From Vibrio algarum (GTDB lineage: Bacteria; Pseudomonadota; Gammaproteobacteria; Enterobacterales; Vibrionaceae): a stretch of 64,000 bases of DNA. Position numbers and translations under genes: made by a program. The notes beneath the pieces are model-generated. The model was given only the letters and a program-made list of their open reading frames with translations, did no database searches and was not told the origin of the DNA. Each line of letters begins with the position of its first letter. The first letter of the stretch is position 1. Location: the NCBI RefSeq assembly GCF_028204155.1, contig NZ_JAQLOI010000001.1, positions 1,860,001 through 1,924,000 of the forward strand, in the 5' to 3' direction. Shown piece by piece: positions 27,622-38,329 of this stretch.

Positions 27622-27982
27622 AGTTAGAGATCCACGCGAGTGGGTCTTCCAATATTTCAATTACCTCTGTGCTACTTTTTTCATGAGATAATATAAATAA
27701 TTGTAAGAAAAGTTCGGCCTTAGCTTTAGGTTCTATACTCTGGTCGAACATGAGCTTTACTATCTGATCCTTGAGCATGATAACTTCATGTTCTACAAAG
27801 CCTCTGCCTTCTACTTCTCCGGAATCTTCCTCTGGTGCGTTATCAAAATGAAGATTCACAAGATTACCGTCAAAACTAGCGTCTATTAAGGATTCAGGTA
27901 ACCATTCTTCACCCGTAACGATTTCTGGGTCTTGAGTTTCTGGAATATTTGAAAGAAATTGGATTAATTGTGAAGTTTTCAC
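27602..27982 (-). CDS. Conserved acidic protein of unknown function
   Basis: 126 residues, strongly acidic, no membrane segment. The middle (RGFVEHEVIMLKDQIVKLMFDQ) and C-terminal half are predicted helical. I do not recognise the family. Its 3' end overlaps the convergent TSUP gene. It runs divergent from hrpA, about 155 bases away. Confidence 0.6.
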   Translation of the reverse strand: MKTSQLIQFLSNIPETQDPEIVTGEEWLPESLIDASFDGNLVNLHFDNAPEEDSGEVEGRGFVEHEVIMLKDQIVKLMFDQSIEPKAKAELFLQLFILSHEKSSTEVIEILEDPLAWISNSKQAPL

Positions 27983-28138
27983 TGTATACCACTATGTTTA
28001 TTTATAGATGCCCATTGTAACGATAACCTTGTTAAATGAGCAATTTATCTTTCTTACACAGTGTGGTGAACAATGTTACTGAATCAAGATATTGCTGTGA
28101 TACAATCTGCGGAATTTCTAGTTAGTTAGGTTATCTCG

Positions 28139-31100
28139 TTGACGTCGCCACAGCCGAAATCTCAATCCAATAGCATTGAGAACAAAAAAACAAACATAAC
28201 AGTGCATCTCAATTAAGAGAAGCTCTAAAAGACTGTTTAATTAAAGATAGATTTAGGTTATCTAAACGTATTCATGGTGCAAGTCGCATTAAGAATGACA
28301 ATTCAAAGAACGCTGTTTTTGATGAAATAGCGTTAGATATTGCTAAGTCTATGATGAAGGTGCAAGAGCGCCAGTCAAATAGTGCAACGATTGAATTTCC
28401 TGAGCAATTACCTGTTAGTCAAAAAAGAGCGGATATTGCTAAGGCGATAAACGAAAACCAAGTTGTTATCGTTGCTGGTGAAACGGGTTCAGGTAAAACA
28501 ACACAGTTACCTAAAATTTGTAGTGAACTTGGTAGAGGTAGGCACGGTCTCATCGGTCATACACAGCCCCGTCGCCTTGCGGCCCGATCTGTCGCTAACC
28601 GAATAGCGGAAGAGATGGAAACCAAACTGGGTGAGTTTGTTGGCTATAAAGTTCGCTTTAATGATCAGATTTCCGAAAATACTCAAATCAAATTGATGAC
28701 CGACGGTATATTACTGGCGGAAATTCAGCATGACCGCTATTTAAATCAGTACGATACCATCATTATTGATGAGGCTCATGAACGAAGCCTTAACATCGAT
28801 TTTATACTTGGTTATTTAAAGGAGTTGCTGCCACGTAGACCTGATCTAAAGGTTATTATTACATCAGCAACAATAGACCCTGAACGTTTCTCAAAGCACT
28901 TTTTTAACGCACCGATAATCGAAGTTTCCGGTAGAACTTTTCCTGTAGAAACCAGATATCGTCCGCTTAATAGTGATGAAGCTGATGATCGGGATCAGTT
29001 AGAAGGAATCTTCGAGGCTGTGGATGAACTGGCTGATGAAGGTTTAGGTGACATCCTTATATTTATGAACGGAGAGCGGGAAATACGAGATACCGCCGAT
29101 GCGTTATCTAAACGAAACCTTCGAGATACAGAAATCGTCCCACTCTATGCCAGATTATCGTCGGGTGAACAAAATAAAATATTTCAACCTCATGCTGGCC
29201 GAAGAATAGTGTTGGCAACAAACGTGGCTGAAACGTCTCTCACAGTGCCTGGTATCAAATACGTTATTGATCCTGGTACTGCGCGTATTAGCCGATACAG
29301 TTACAGAACTAAAGTACAACGTTTACCTATTGAAGCTATTTCTCAAGCAAGCGCTAATCAACGTAAAGGGCGTTGTGGGCGTGTGAATGAAGGAATCTGT
29401 ATTCGACTCTATTCGGAAGACGATTTTGAATCACGCCCGGAATTTACAGATCCTGAGATATTACGTACGAATCTCGCCTCCGTTATTCTGCAAATGACCG
29501 CGCTCGGTTTAGGTGATATTCAGGCATTTCCATTTGTTGAAGCACCAGATAAACGCAATATACTTGACGGTGTTCGCTTGCTTGAAGAGCTCGGCGCAAT
29601 AAATTCAACTAGCAATGACAGTAAAAAACAATTAACGGTAATGGGGCGAAAGCTAGCTCGACTACCCATTGATCCACGATTAGCCAGAATGGTTATCGAA
29701 GCGCCAAAATTCGGCTGTTTAAAAGAAGTGATGACCATTGCCGCTGCGTTGTCTATCCAAGATCCTAGAGAGCGTCCTTCTGACAAGAAGCAGTCTTCAG
29801 ACGATAAACATAAGCGTTTCTTTGATAAAGAGTCTGACTTCATCACCTACATTAATTTGTGGAATTACATACAAGAGCAGCAGAAAGCGCTCTCATCGAA
29901 TCAATTTAGGAAACAGTGTAAACAAGACTATTTGAATTATCTTCGGATCAGAGAATGGCAAGATGTGTACTTTCAACTCCATCAATCAATGAGAGAGATG
30001 GATACAAAGCTCAATGATGAACCAGGAAATTACCAAGGTATTCATTGTGCATTGCTAGCTGGTCTTCTTTCACATATCGGTCTAAAGGATCAGGAAAAGC
30101 ATGAATATCAAGGCGCTAGAAATGCTCGTTTTCATATTTTTCCAGCTTCGGGACTATTTAAAAAGCAACCTAAGTGGGTTATTTCAGCAGAGCTCGTTGA
30201 GACTTCTAAGCTTTGGGGGCGCATTGTCGCAAAGATTCAACCAGAATGGATTGAACCACTTGCTAAGCATCTAATTAAACGCAGTTACAGCGAACCGCAT
30301 TGGTCAAAAAAACAGGGTGCTGTGATGGCCTCTGAAAAAGTGATGCTTTATGGCATTCCTATTATACCTAAAAGACTGGTTAACTATGGTTCAATTGACC
30401 CGATAGTGAGCCGTGAAATCTTTATTCGTAGCGCTTTGGTTGAGGGTGAATGGGATAATAGACACGTATTCTTCAAAAACAACCGTAAGTTACTTCAAGA
30501 AGTGGAAGAGCTTGAACATAAATCTCGACGTAGAGATATTTTGGTTGATGACGACGAGTTGTTCGAGTTTTATGACCAACGTGTAGCTACCGATGTGGTT
30601 TCGGTTAAGCATTTTGATAGTTGGTGGAAAAAAGCCAGTAAAGATAAACCGGAACTACTTAATTTCGAAAAAGAGATGTTATTTAGAGGGGATGCAAGTC
30701 ACGTTACCGATCTGGATTATCCTAATTTTTGGCATCACGGAAACATTAAGTTAAAACTGAGCTACCAATTTGAACCGGGTGATGACACCGATGGTGTTAC
30801 GGTGCATATCCCGCTACCAATACTTAATCAGATAGACAGTTCGGGTTTTGATTGGCAAATTCCAGGTTTACGCAAAGAGCTCGTAGTTAGTCTAATTAAA
30901 TCGTTGCCTAAAACGTTGCGTCGTAATTTTGTGCCAGCACCAAACTATGCGGACGCGTTTTTGGCACGAGTTACACCGCTTGAAGCACCATTACTTGATT
31001 CTTTAGAAAAAGAGTTGAGACGAATCACCGGTGTTGAAGTATTAAGGGAAGATTGGAAGCTAGATCAAGTCCCTGAACATCTAAAGGTAACATTTCGTGC

Positions 31101-32073
31101 TGTTGACCAACATAGACGTAAACTGAAAGAACATAAAGATTTACACGAGTTGAAAGAGAGTTTGAAAGAGAAAGTACAGCAGACGCTTTCTCAAGTCGCA
31201 GACGATGATATTGAACAGCAAGGTTTACATACTTGGAGCTTTGGTGAATTACCCAAGGTCTATCAGCAAAAACGTGGCGGGTTTAACGTAAAAGCCTTCC
31301 CTGCGATAGTTGATGGTAAAGACAGTGTTGAAATAAAGCTATTTGAAACAGAGTATGAACAAGAATCTGCGATGAAAGCAGGGCAACGGCGACTAATATT
31401 ATTGAATGTGCCTTCGCCTATAAAGTATCTGCATGCTAATTTACCAAATAAGTCTAAATTAGGGCTCTATTTTAACCCTTACGGTAAAGTACTGGATCTA
31501 ATCGATGATTGTATTGCATGCGGTATAGATAAGCTTATTGAACAGAAAGGTGGTTTGGTTTGGGATCCTCAGCAGTTTGAAGTTCAGAAGGAATTTATCC
31601 GCGGTGAACTTGGCGATACCGTGGTTGAGATTGCAAAGCAAGTTGAAACAATACTAACCACAGCGTTTAGTATTAATAAAAAATTGAAAGGTAAAATTGA
31701 TTTTACGATGGCGTTTGCACTGTCAGACATAAAATCTCAGGTAGAGGGGTTGATTTTTAAAGGTTTTGCTACAGAATGCGGGTGGAAAAAACTACCGGAT
31801 ATTCTTCGTTATCTAAAAGCGATTGAAAGGCGGATGGAAAAACTCCCGATAGACCCGAATCGAGACCGCTTGCAAATGCTAAAAGTGGAAGCTGTCTACA
31901 ATGATTATCGAGAACTGCTTAATAAAATACCGAAAGGTGTCGCCGTTCCCGATAATGTGAAAGATATCCGGTGGATGCTAGAAGAATTAAGGGTGAGCTT
32001 CTTTGCACAGCAATTGGGAACACCTTATCCAGTGTCCGATAAGAGAATTAAAAACGCGATTGAGTCATGTTAG
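28139..32073 (+). CDS. hrpA: DEAH-box RNA helicase HrpA (frameshift near the start)
   Basis: About 1,311 residues when repaired. HrpA unwinds RNA and helps rescue stalled ribosomes. Seen: Walker A GETGSGKTTQ, the DEAH box (IIDEAHERS), ITSATID (motif III), QRKGRCGRV (motif VI), and a long C-terminal DUF3418 region. Upstream of the first ATG at 28351 the same frame continues with good HrpA sequence (SQLREALKDCLIKDRFRLSKRI) back to an A7 run at 28184-28190. Adding one A connects it to a TTG start at 28139 (MTSPQPKSQSNSIENKK). As assembled the long frame has no upstream start, so a shorter product from 28351 would lack about 70 residues. Confidence 0.93.
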
Positions 32074-32165
32074 GCAAGGATATTGCAAGCATGTAATTAA
32101 TTAAGAATTAAACGTATGTGCGGCAATTAAGTGCCACATGCGTATAACAACTAAGAAGGTAAGGT

Positions 32166-32642
32166 ATGAAAAAGACTTTAGTAGCCCTAGCATTAGCTAG
32201 TTTTGCGACATCTGTGGCCGCGGATTCATTGGTTTATGGTGGAGCTATGGTTGGTCAGTCCGATTATGATGGGGAAACATCAACATCGGTAGAGGTTCAT
32301 GTTGGTACTGGTATATTGCCTTTTATCGGTGTTGAAGGTGGTTATATTGATCACGGTAGCTTTAATATTAATGGTACTGATTTATCAGCAAACTCGCTTT
32401 ATGGCGCACTTCGCCCGAGCATTGATTTAGGTCCACTGCATATCTATGGTCGTGTAGGTCTGCACTCATGGGATTCTGAGTATGGTGCGATTAAAAATGA
32501 CGGTGTTGATCCTATGTATGGCGTTGGACTGGAATATTTTGTATTTGGTCCTGTGGCGCTGGGCGCTGGGTACCATGTCTACAAAATGGATGATGAAGAC
32601 GTTAAGAACTTTTCCTTAACAGCGACGTTCCATTTTTTATAA
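32166..32642 (+). CDS. Small outer-membrane beta-barrel protein
   Basis: 158 residues: a signal peptide (MKKTLVALALASFATSVAADS), then alternating hydrophobic strands ending in aromatic FHFL, which is the C-terminal phenylalanine signature for outer-membrane insertion. The size fits an eight-strand barrel like OmpX or OmpA-N. AAGGTAAGGT precedes the ATG. The specific family is not recognised. Its terminator is shared with the convergent zinc-ribbon gene. Confidence 0.8.
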   Translation: MKKTLVALALASFATSVAADSLVYGGAMVGQSDYDGETSTSVEVHVGTGILPFIGVEGGYIDHGSFNINGTDLSANSLYGALRPSIDLGPLHIYGRVGLHSWDSEYGAIKNDGVDPMYGVGLEYFVFGPVALGAGYHVYKMDDEDVKNFSLTATFHFL

Positions 32643-32671
32643 GTGTTTAAGGACCTGGAATTTAGATAATG

Positions 32672-32703
32672 AAAAGGCCAACATATGATATGTTGGCCTT
32701 TTT
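32672..32703. terminator. Bidirectional terminator
   Basis: Arms aaaaggccaacata/tatgttggcctttt are perfect complements with loop tga. There is a T tract on the plus side and an A tract on the other, so it serves both converging genes. Confidence 0.9.
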
Positions 32704-32725
32704 GCGGAACTTCTGTGGTATAAAT

Positions 32726-32917
32726 TTACGGTAGTTCTCGCAGGAAACTGTCCTCTTCAGCCGTGACAAAAACAGGTTGTTCACAGCATGGACATACAGG
32801 TGGCTTTTGATTATCAGAATGCACATCAACGGTCATGTTGCAAGTCGTGCAAATATACGTGCCGGTTGGGTAGCTACTGGATGAAAGTGTGGAATTCGCA
32901 TGTGGCTCATAATCCAT
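32726..32917 (-). CDS. Small zinc-ribbon protein
   Basis: 63 residues with two knuckles, CTTCNM and CPCCEQ, spaced 18 residues apart in a TYICTTC ... PVCPCCEQPVF rubredoxin/zinc-ribbon layout. One zinc ion is expected. AAGGAGAGATGT precedes the ATG on the minus strand, a strong start. The role is unknown; such proteins are common small conserved genes in vibrios. Confidence 0.8.
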   Translation of the reverse strand: MDYEPHANSTLSSSSYPTGTYICTTCNMTVDVHSDNQKPPVCPCCEQPVFVTAEEDSFLRELP

Positions 32918-33202
32918 TACATCTCTCCTTTTAGTATTTACTAATATTAATGTAAAAGGTATTTTGACGTTTGTCTAATTGATTTGGATCCAATAGCGGA
33001 TTAAGAGATATAGGTAGCACTTAGTGTAGACACTCTAACCTTGATTAATCTAAAACTGTTAACTAGGTCATCTTAGGCACCAAAACAGAAATTGATGCAC
33101 TATATCGTGCAAACATGGGTTTGTACCGTTCAATTAATTAACAGAAAGATGATATAAAGGTAGTGGAGAGTACATCTGTTAGAATTAAAGTGAAATGTAA
33201 CC

Positions 33203-33613
33203 GTGACAAATGAGCCAGTGAATAAAAACAAATGTATACACACACAATTGCCGTCTTTAATTCACCGTATTGGCGGAGATAGCGTTAAAGAGGCAAAATT
33301 ATTGGTTGCTGAAAAGGGTGGGGAACTTAAACGTATCAGGCGTTCTAGAAACTGGCGACTTATTACTGATTTAACACATTTACCTATCATTATCGATAAA
33401 CTGAAGTCGACTCATCCAGAAAAAATGCGCTACTTAATCGAAAAACTAGAACAAAAATGGTCTGAGTGCGGACCTGTACCAGAATCACCGCAATGCAAAC
33501 TTCGTAGACTTATTACAGAGAATCCAAACATTACGTTAGCGGAATTAATGATCGAAACAGACTGCTCTATATCAGAAGTTAGAGAAGCTCGATTTAATGT
33601 TGAGCTTCTTTAA
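33203..33613 (+). CDS. Conserved basic protein (annotated in vibrios as ribosome-recycling-factor-like)
   Basis: 136 residues, GTG start with only a weak ribosome binding site. The central part (PSLIHRIGGDSVKEAKLLVAEKGG...RIRRSRNWRL) is basic, and the end (NPNITLAELMIETDCSISEVREAR) resembles a small helix-turn-helix. I recall similar vibrio proteins labelled as ribosome recycling factor family, but the sequence does not look like true RRF, so I would not assign that function. Confidence 0.6.
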   Translation: MTNEPVNKNKCIHTQLPSLIHRIGGDSVKEAKLLVAEKGGELKRIRRSRNWRLITDLTHLPIIIDKLKSTHPEKMRYLIEKLEQKWSECGPVPESPQCKLRRLITENPNITLAELMIETDCSISEVREARFNVELL

Positions 33614-33643
33614 TTACGTTTATGTAACGGTATAAATATATTT

Positions 33644-35447
33644 TTACAGTTGGTCGGTATTATTTGTTATGAAGGATAGTACTTTATCTGCCACTAGTGG
33701 TTTTGAATAGTAAAACCCCTGAACCATATCGCATCCTATAGAAGTAAGATAATCTGATTGTTCAATGGTTTCCACTCCTTCAGCAATGACTTTTAGCCCC
33801 AAATTGTGACCTAAATCGTTAATTGATTGGACGATGCTTTGATCGAGTAAGTTAGTTGTAACATTAGAAACAAACGAGCGATCTATCTTCAGTACACTAG
33901 CTTGAAATTTTTTTAGATAGCTAAACGAAGAATAACCTGTACCAAAATCATCGATAGCGATGCTAAAGCCCGCCCTAATTAAACGACTTAATACAGCGAT
34001 GATTTTTTCAGGATCTTTTATCAAGATTGATTCGGTGACTTCTAATTCTATTTGGGCCGGAGAAATGCGCTCATTTTTCAATACAGCGAGCGTGCGTTCA
34101 TAAAAATAAGGTTGTTCAATTTGTTGTACAGAGATGTTAATTGCGATACGACCATCAAAGTCAAACCCGGCAGTTCGCCATTGATTTATCTGTTTACACG
34201 TTGTCAAAATAACCCAATGACCAATCTCAGTCATTAACCCGTGTTTCTCGGCAATAGGTATAAATTCAGCTGGTCCGATAAAGCCCATTTCGGGTTCGGT
34301 CCAACGAAGAAGAGCCTCAAACCCAACGATGTCATGGGAAACAAGATCAATTTTTGGTTGATAAACTAGTGCAAGTTGATTCTTTTCAATCGCTTGAGAC
34401 AATTTTATCGATATTGTTTTTTCTCTATCGTATTCGTAACCAAGGCTTTTGTTATAACAAACATAGCTCTGGTGAGATACTTTTGCTTTGTGCATTGCTA
34501 AATCTGAGCGCGATAGCACTGAACTTAGATCTCGACCATCAATTGGCCAAGTAGAAGAACCGATACTGATACCAAGATAGTTATCTCTTCCTTCAATAAC
34601 GATAGGGTCTGAGAACGACTTAACCAATTTATCAGCCAATAGCGATGTGCTCGTTTTTGTCGCGTTACGGTGTATAACGACAAACTCATCGCCATCTACC
34701 CTAGCTAAAAAATCATTAGAGGAGAGTAGACTCGACAATCGTTTTGCTACGGTCTTCAATGCCCCATCACCACAAAGATGGCCATGGGTATTATTTAGTT
34801 CTTTGAAGCGGTCTATATCAGCGAAGATAATCGAGAAGTGGTTTTCATCTGTCGGGTTAAAATTTGCAAGAAACTCCGCTTCTTCAATAAAAAATGCGCG
34901 GTTAGGCAATCCGGTTAAACTATCAAATTGAGTCAACTTTTTAACTCGGTCTTCAGCGTGTTTTTGTGCTGTAATGTCTTTTTTTCAGCGAGATAACAAA
35001 TAATTTTACCTTCATCGCTGAGAATAGGTGATATAACGGCTTCTTCTATATATTCATTTCCATTTCGATGCACATTAACAAACACGCCGCGCCATTGGTT
35101 GCCAGCTTGTAATGTAAGGTGCATATCTCGGTAGGTTTCTGGTGGAGTTTGATTTGATTTGAGGATTCGTGGGTTTTCGCCAACCACATCATTTAACTTA
35201 TAGCCACTCAGTTGCTCAAATTTTTTGTTTACGTAAATAATATTTTTATCTACGTCAGTGATAACAACCGCATTAGAGCTTTGATTAACAATAGAGAAAA
35301 AAGGGTGGAGTTCCTGTCAGCGGTAATGCCAATACGTTCAAGTTCTTGGGCGACAGAGGGAAGTGTTGAAGGTGCAAGAAACCCTTGCTGTAAAACATCA
35401 AACAATTGGGAGTTAGCGAGAGTGTCTACATCTTTCTTATCTTTCAT
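33644..35447 (-). CDS. PAS-GGDEF-EAL cyclic-di-GMP signalling protein (two frame breaks)
   Basis: About 601 residues when two one-base gaps are repaired: T on the coding strand at 35297-35302 (six present) and A at 34979-34985 (seven present; zero frame GAA AAA AAG). Domains: a short N-terminal region, PAS (NAVVITDVDKNIIYVN ... NPRILKSN), GGDEF (residues 170-340) and EAL. The GGDEF site reads RVDGDEF, degenerate at the first glycine. The EAL domain keeps FEALLRW, ELEVTES, IDDFGTGYSS, LKIDRSFV and VIAEGVET, so it is probably an active phosphodiesterase. Single gene, upstream of which lies the chemotaxis receptor gene on the same strand. Confidence 0.85.
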
Positions 35448-35595
35448 TATTGTTATTGACAGCCTTACACAGTGTAAAATAGATAGTAGAAAACATGAAT
35501 TTAACCTCGACAATTATACAACGGAGGTTTGTTCAACTTGAAATATTTGTGTCGTTTTTGTGTGAAGGGGCATATAGCCCCTTAAATAAAAGTGG

Positions 35596-37551
35596 TTATA
35601 CCCTAAATTGCGAAACCAGACCGTTAAGTTGTTCGGCTAATTGCGCGATTTCTGTACTAGAGCCTCGTGTTTGATTTGCTGCTACTGCGTTTTCTTCAGC
35701 TATGCGTTTTACGTTTACCACGTTCTCGTTGATACTTTCAGCAACAGAACTTTGTTCTTCGGAAGCGCTAGCAATTTGCATGTTCATATCGTTAATCACA
35801 TTTATCGCATTGGTAATTGAATCCAACGCGGAACTTGCTTCTACAGCGTTTTTAACACAGTTTTCAGCTTGGAGTTTACCTAGGTCCATCTGCTCGACTG
35901 TGTTTTCAGTACCGACTTGTAATTGCTCGATTAGCGTTTGGATCTCAGAGGTAGAACCTTGCGTCCGAGCCGCAAGAGAGCGCACTTCGTCAGCAACGAC
36001 GGCAAATCCTCGTCCTTGCTCACCTGCTCTTGCTGCTTCAATTGCAGCATTTAGAGCGAGTAGATTTGTTTGGTCTGCGATGCCTCTAATGACATCTAGA
36101 ATTGTGCTAATGTTTAGGACTTCTTGTTGAACTTCACTCAATTTGTTAGAGGAATCAATGACGCTATTTGAGAGTGAATTGATCGACTCTATTGTCTGTT
36201 GGACAACCGCCGACCCAGTTTTTGATTTAGTGTCTGCTTGATTAGCCGCCTCGGCTGCATGTGCTGCATTATCGGCAACATCATGAACTGTTGTCGCCAT
36301 CTGATTCATTGCAGTTGCAACCATCTCAGTTTCAGACTCCTGTTGAATAATACCTTCAGAAGTCTGTTCTGTGACGACGGCTAGTTCTTCAGAAGCAGAG
36401 GCCAACTCAACACTTGCCATTGAAATAGTAGACATCATCTGCTTTAAGTTTGTAGCGGTGTTTTGAACCGCATCTAAAAGCTGGCCTGTCTCATCTTTAC
36501 TGGTTGCGCCAACGTTGATGGTTAAATCACCATGAGAAAGCTGGTTAGCAGCTTCAACCGCTTTTCTTATTGGACGAGTGATATTTACTGTTAGCAAATA
36601 TGCTGCGACGACTCCCAGTATGATGGCAATTACCGATAGAATTATAGTAATTTGTATACTTCTATCGGTTGTTTCTTTTAGCTGGGGGCCTAATGTATCT
36701 TGGTCTGTCATTATCGATAATTTTACGTCTTCAACGTTAGCGGCTACAGACGGACCGATTGCATTTAGCGAGTCCTCAATAAGGGTGTTTCTTTGAGTGA
36801 TGAGGCTATTAATATCCTTCATACCATTGATATATAATTTTTGGGCTTGATTGAATTGAGCCAACAAATCTCGGCGATGACTGTCTTGGAGGTTACCGTT
36901 TAGATCGACAATCTCTTTAGAAAGATTATCTGACATGTTAGCTATTGCGATACCGTAGTCTTCTACGGTATTACTTTGCAAATACTTCATAACAAATAAG
37001 CGCCCAACCAACATTTTGTCTTGAACATGGCCTGCGTGGTATACGGCTTCAGTGTCCTCATCTTGATAGGCGGTTTCTATTATTTCCTCGATCAAATCCC
37101 GCATTTTTTCTCCTTGCGGTACGATGACGGAAGAATAGACAACATCGCGTTTTTTAATGAGGTCTACTACTTTATTAAAGGACTGTTCGTACGTGTCAAT
37201 TGATGCCCTTACTTCTGTAATATGAGATGCACGTTCTGGGTTATTAATTTCTTGAACAGCCTGCTGTAGAAAACCCTTCATTTTTGACAAGTAATCTTGA
37301 TATTGATTGAGATCTGAATCGCTTTTGGTTATTAAAAAGTCCTTTACATTCATTCGTACCATTAGCATGTTAGCTTGTAACCTGCCTGCCAGATTCGTGT
37401 CTCTAGCGAGGGCACGATAATCTGAAATGCCGTTATCGGCTTTTTTCAGAGCAAATATACTCATGGTTAATACAACGGATAAAAGGATAAGTACGAGACC
37501 AAACCCTAACCCAATTTTTGAACCTAGCCTTAGATTCCTGAACATAGACAC
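35596..37551 (-). CDS. Methyl-accepting chemotaxis protein
   Basis: 651 residues, standard length. Two membrane helices (about 10-32 and 292-314) enclose a helical periplasmic sensor with a 4HB-like pattern. A HAMP domain follows (NITRPIRKAVEAANQLSHGDL), then the signalling hairpin with the conserved tip DQTNLLALNAAIEAARAGE. No terminal NWETF-like tether is visible. It signals to CheA/CheW to bias flagellar rotation; the ligand is unknown. Monocistronic. Confidence 0.94.
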   Translation of the reverse strand: MSMFRNLRLGSKIGLGFGLVLILLSVVLTMSIFALKKADNGISDYRALARDTNLAGRLQANMLMVRMNVKDFLITKSDSDLNQYQDYLSKMKGFLQQAVQEINNPERASHITEVRASIDTYEQSFNKVVDLIKKRDVVYSSVIVPQGEKMRDLIEEIIETAYQDEDTEAVYHAGHVQDKMLVGRLFVMKYLQSNTVEDYGIAIANMSDNLSKEIVDLNGNLQDSHRRDLLAQFNQAQKLYINGMKDINSLITQRNTLIEDSLNAIGPSVAANVEDVKLSIMTDQDTLGPQLKETTDRSIQITIILSVIAIILGVVAAYLLTVNITRPIRKAVEAANQLSHGDLTINVGATSKDETGQLLDAVQNTATNLKQMMSTISMASVELASASEELAVVTEQTSEGIIQQESETEMVATAMNQMATTVHDVADNAAHAAEAANQADTKSKTGSAVVQQTIESINSLSNSVIDSSNKLSEVQQEVLNISTILDVIRGIADQTNLLALNAAIEAARAGEQGRGFAVVADEVRSLAARTQGSTSEIQTLIEQLQVGTENTVEQMDLGKLQAENCVKNAVEASSALDSITNAINVINDMNMQIASASEEQSSVAESINENVVNVKRIAEENAVAANQTRGSSTEIAQLAEQLNGLVSQFRV

Positions 37552-37764
37552 CTCTTTTATATGTTTTTTTATATTAATAACGCTTCAAATATTATTTTTA
37601 GTATGTATTTTGATGCATATTTGACATAAACATTAGCAGTTGCTTGTAGATTCAGATTTGATAGGAGTCATGTTTAAGATGAATTGCTGTTAGATAGATG
37701 TAGGAATGTGTTGATTTGTGATGATGAATAAATTGCACTAAATATAAACATCGATACTTTTAGT

Positions 37765-37790
37765 CGCCTTAGCTACGAATTACTAAGGCG
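37765..37790 (-). terminator. Hairpin after the thiamine-binding gene
   Basis: Perfect stem cgccttag/ctaaggcg with a ten-base loop. The T tract on the minus side is weak. Confidence 0.45.
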
Positions 37791-37799
37791 TTTGAGAAT

Positions 37800-38141
37800 T
37801 TACTTATTAACAAACATGTGGTTAGCAGGTGTTACACCGCGGTCATAAGTGCAAAATGTATCGGTAACCGACTCTGTTTTGCTATGAATCTTAATATTTG
37901 TAATGACTTCTAAAGCCCCCGCGTCATAACAAGCTTGTTGAGCGTCTTTTACTATATCAAGCAAATGATTGAGTTCGCCCTTCATTGTTGTTTCCATTGC
38001 ACCGACCTGATAAGGAACATTGGCTGCTTTGACTACTTCTATTGCCTTATCTACTACTTCAAAATTATTCCCTTCTTTAAGTCTTGGTATGACTTGAAAA
38101 GCAACGTATACATCTTTTAGCACGGGATTTTTAGTTTGCAT
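37800..38141 (-). CDS. Thiamine-binding protein (UPF0045, MTH1187/YkoF-like)
   Basis: 113 residues, one ACT-like domain of the UPF0045 family, whose members bind thiamine or its hydroxymethylpyrimidine part as tetramers. Family-like segments: VYVAFQVIPRLKEG at the start, VPYQVGAMETTMKGEL in the middle and the C-terminal VITNIKIHSKT. The glutamate in MET is a candidate ligand residue. Divergent from the SLC13 transporter gene. Confidence 0.82.
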   Translation of the reverse strand: MQTKNPVLKDVYVAFQVIPRLKEGNNFEVVDKAIEVVKAANVPYQVGAMETTMKGELNHLLDIVKDAQQACYDAGALEVITNIKIHSKTESVTDTFCTYDRGVTPANHMFVNK

Positions 38142-38329
38142 TTATCTGTGACCTACTGGAGTTAATTTCCAAAGGATACTATCAGTTTTAAGATCTAAGG
38201 CGAAATTTTAAGTGTTTGAGACTAGAGTATAACTAGCTTTAATTCATTGAGCTTATTAATGTTCTTCTGTTAATTTAGCTTTATTTATATTAGAGTTAAC
38301 TTAATTAGTTTTATGTATGGTTTTTTGAT

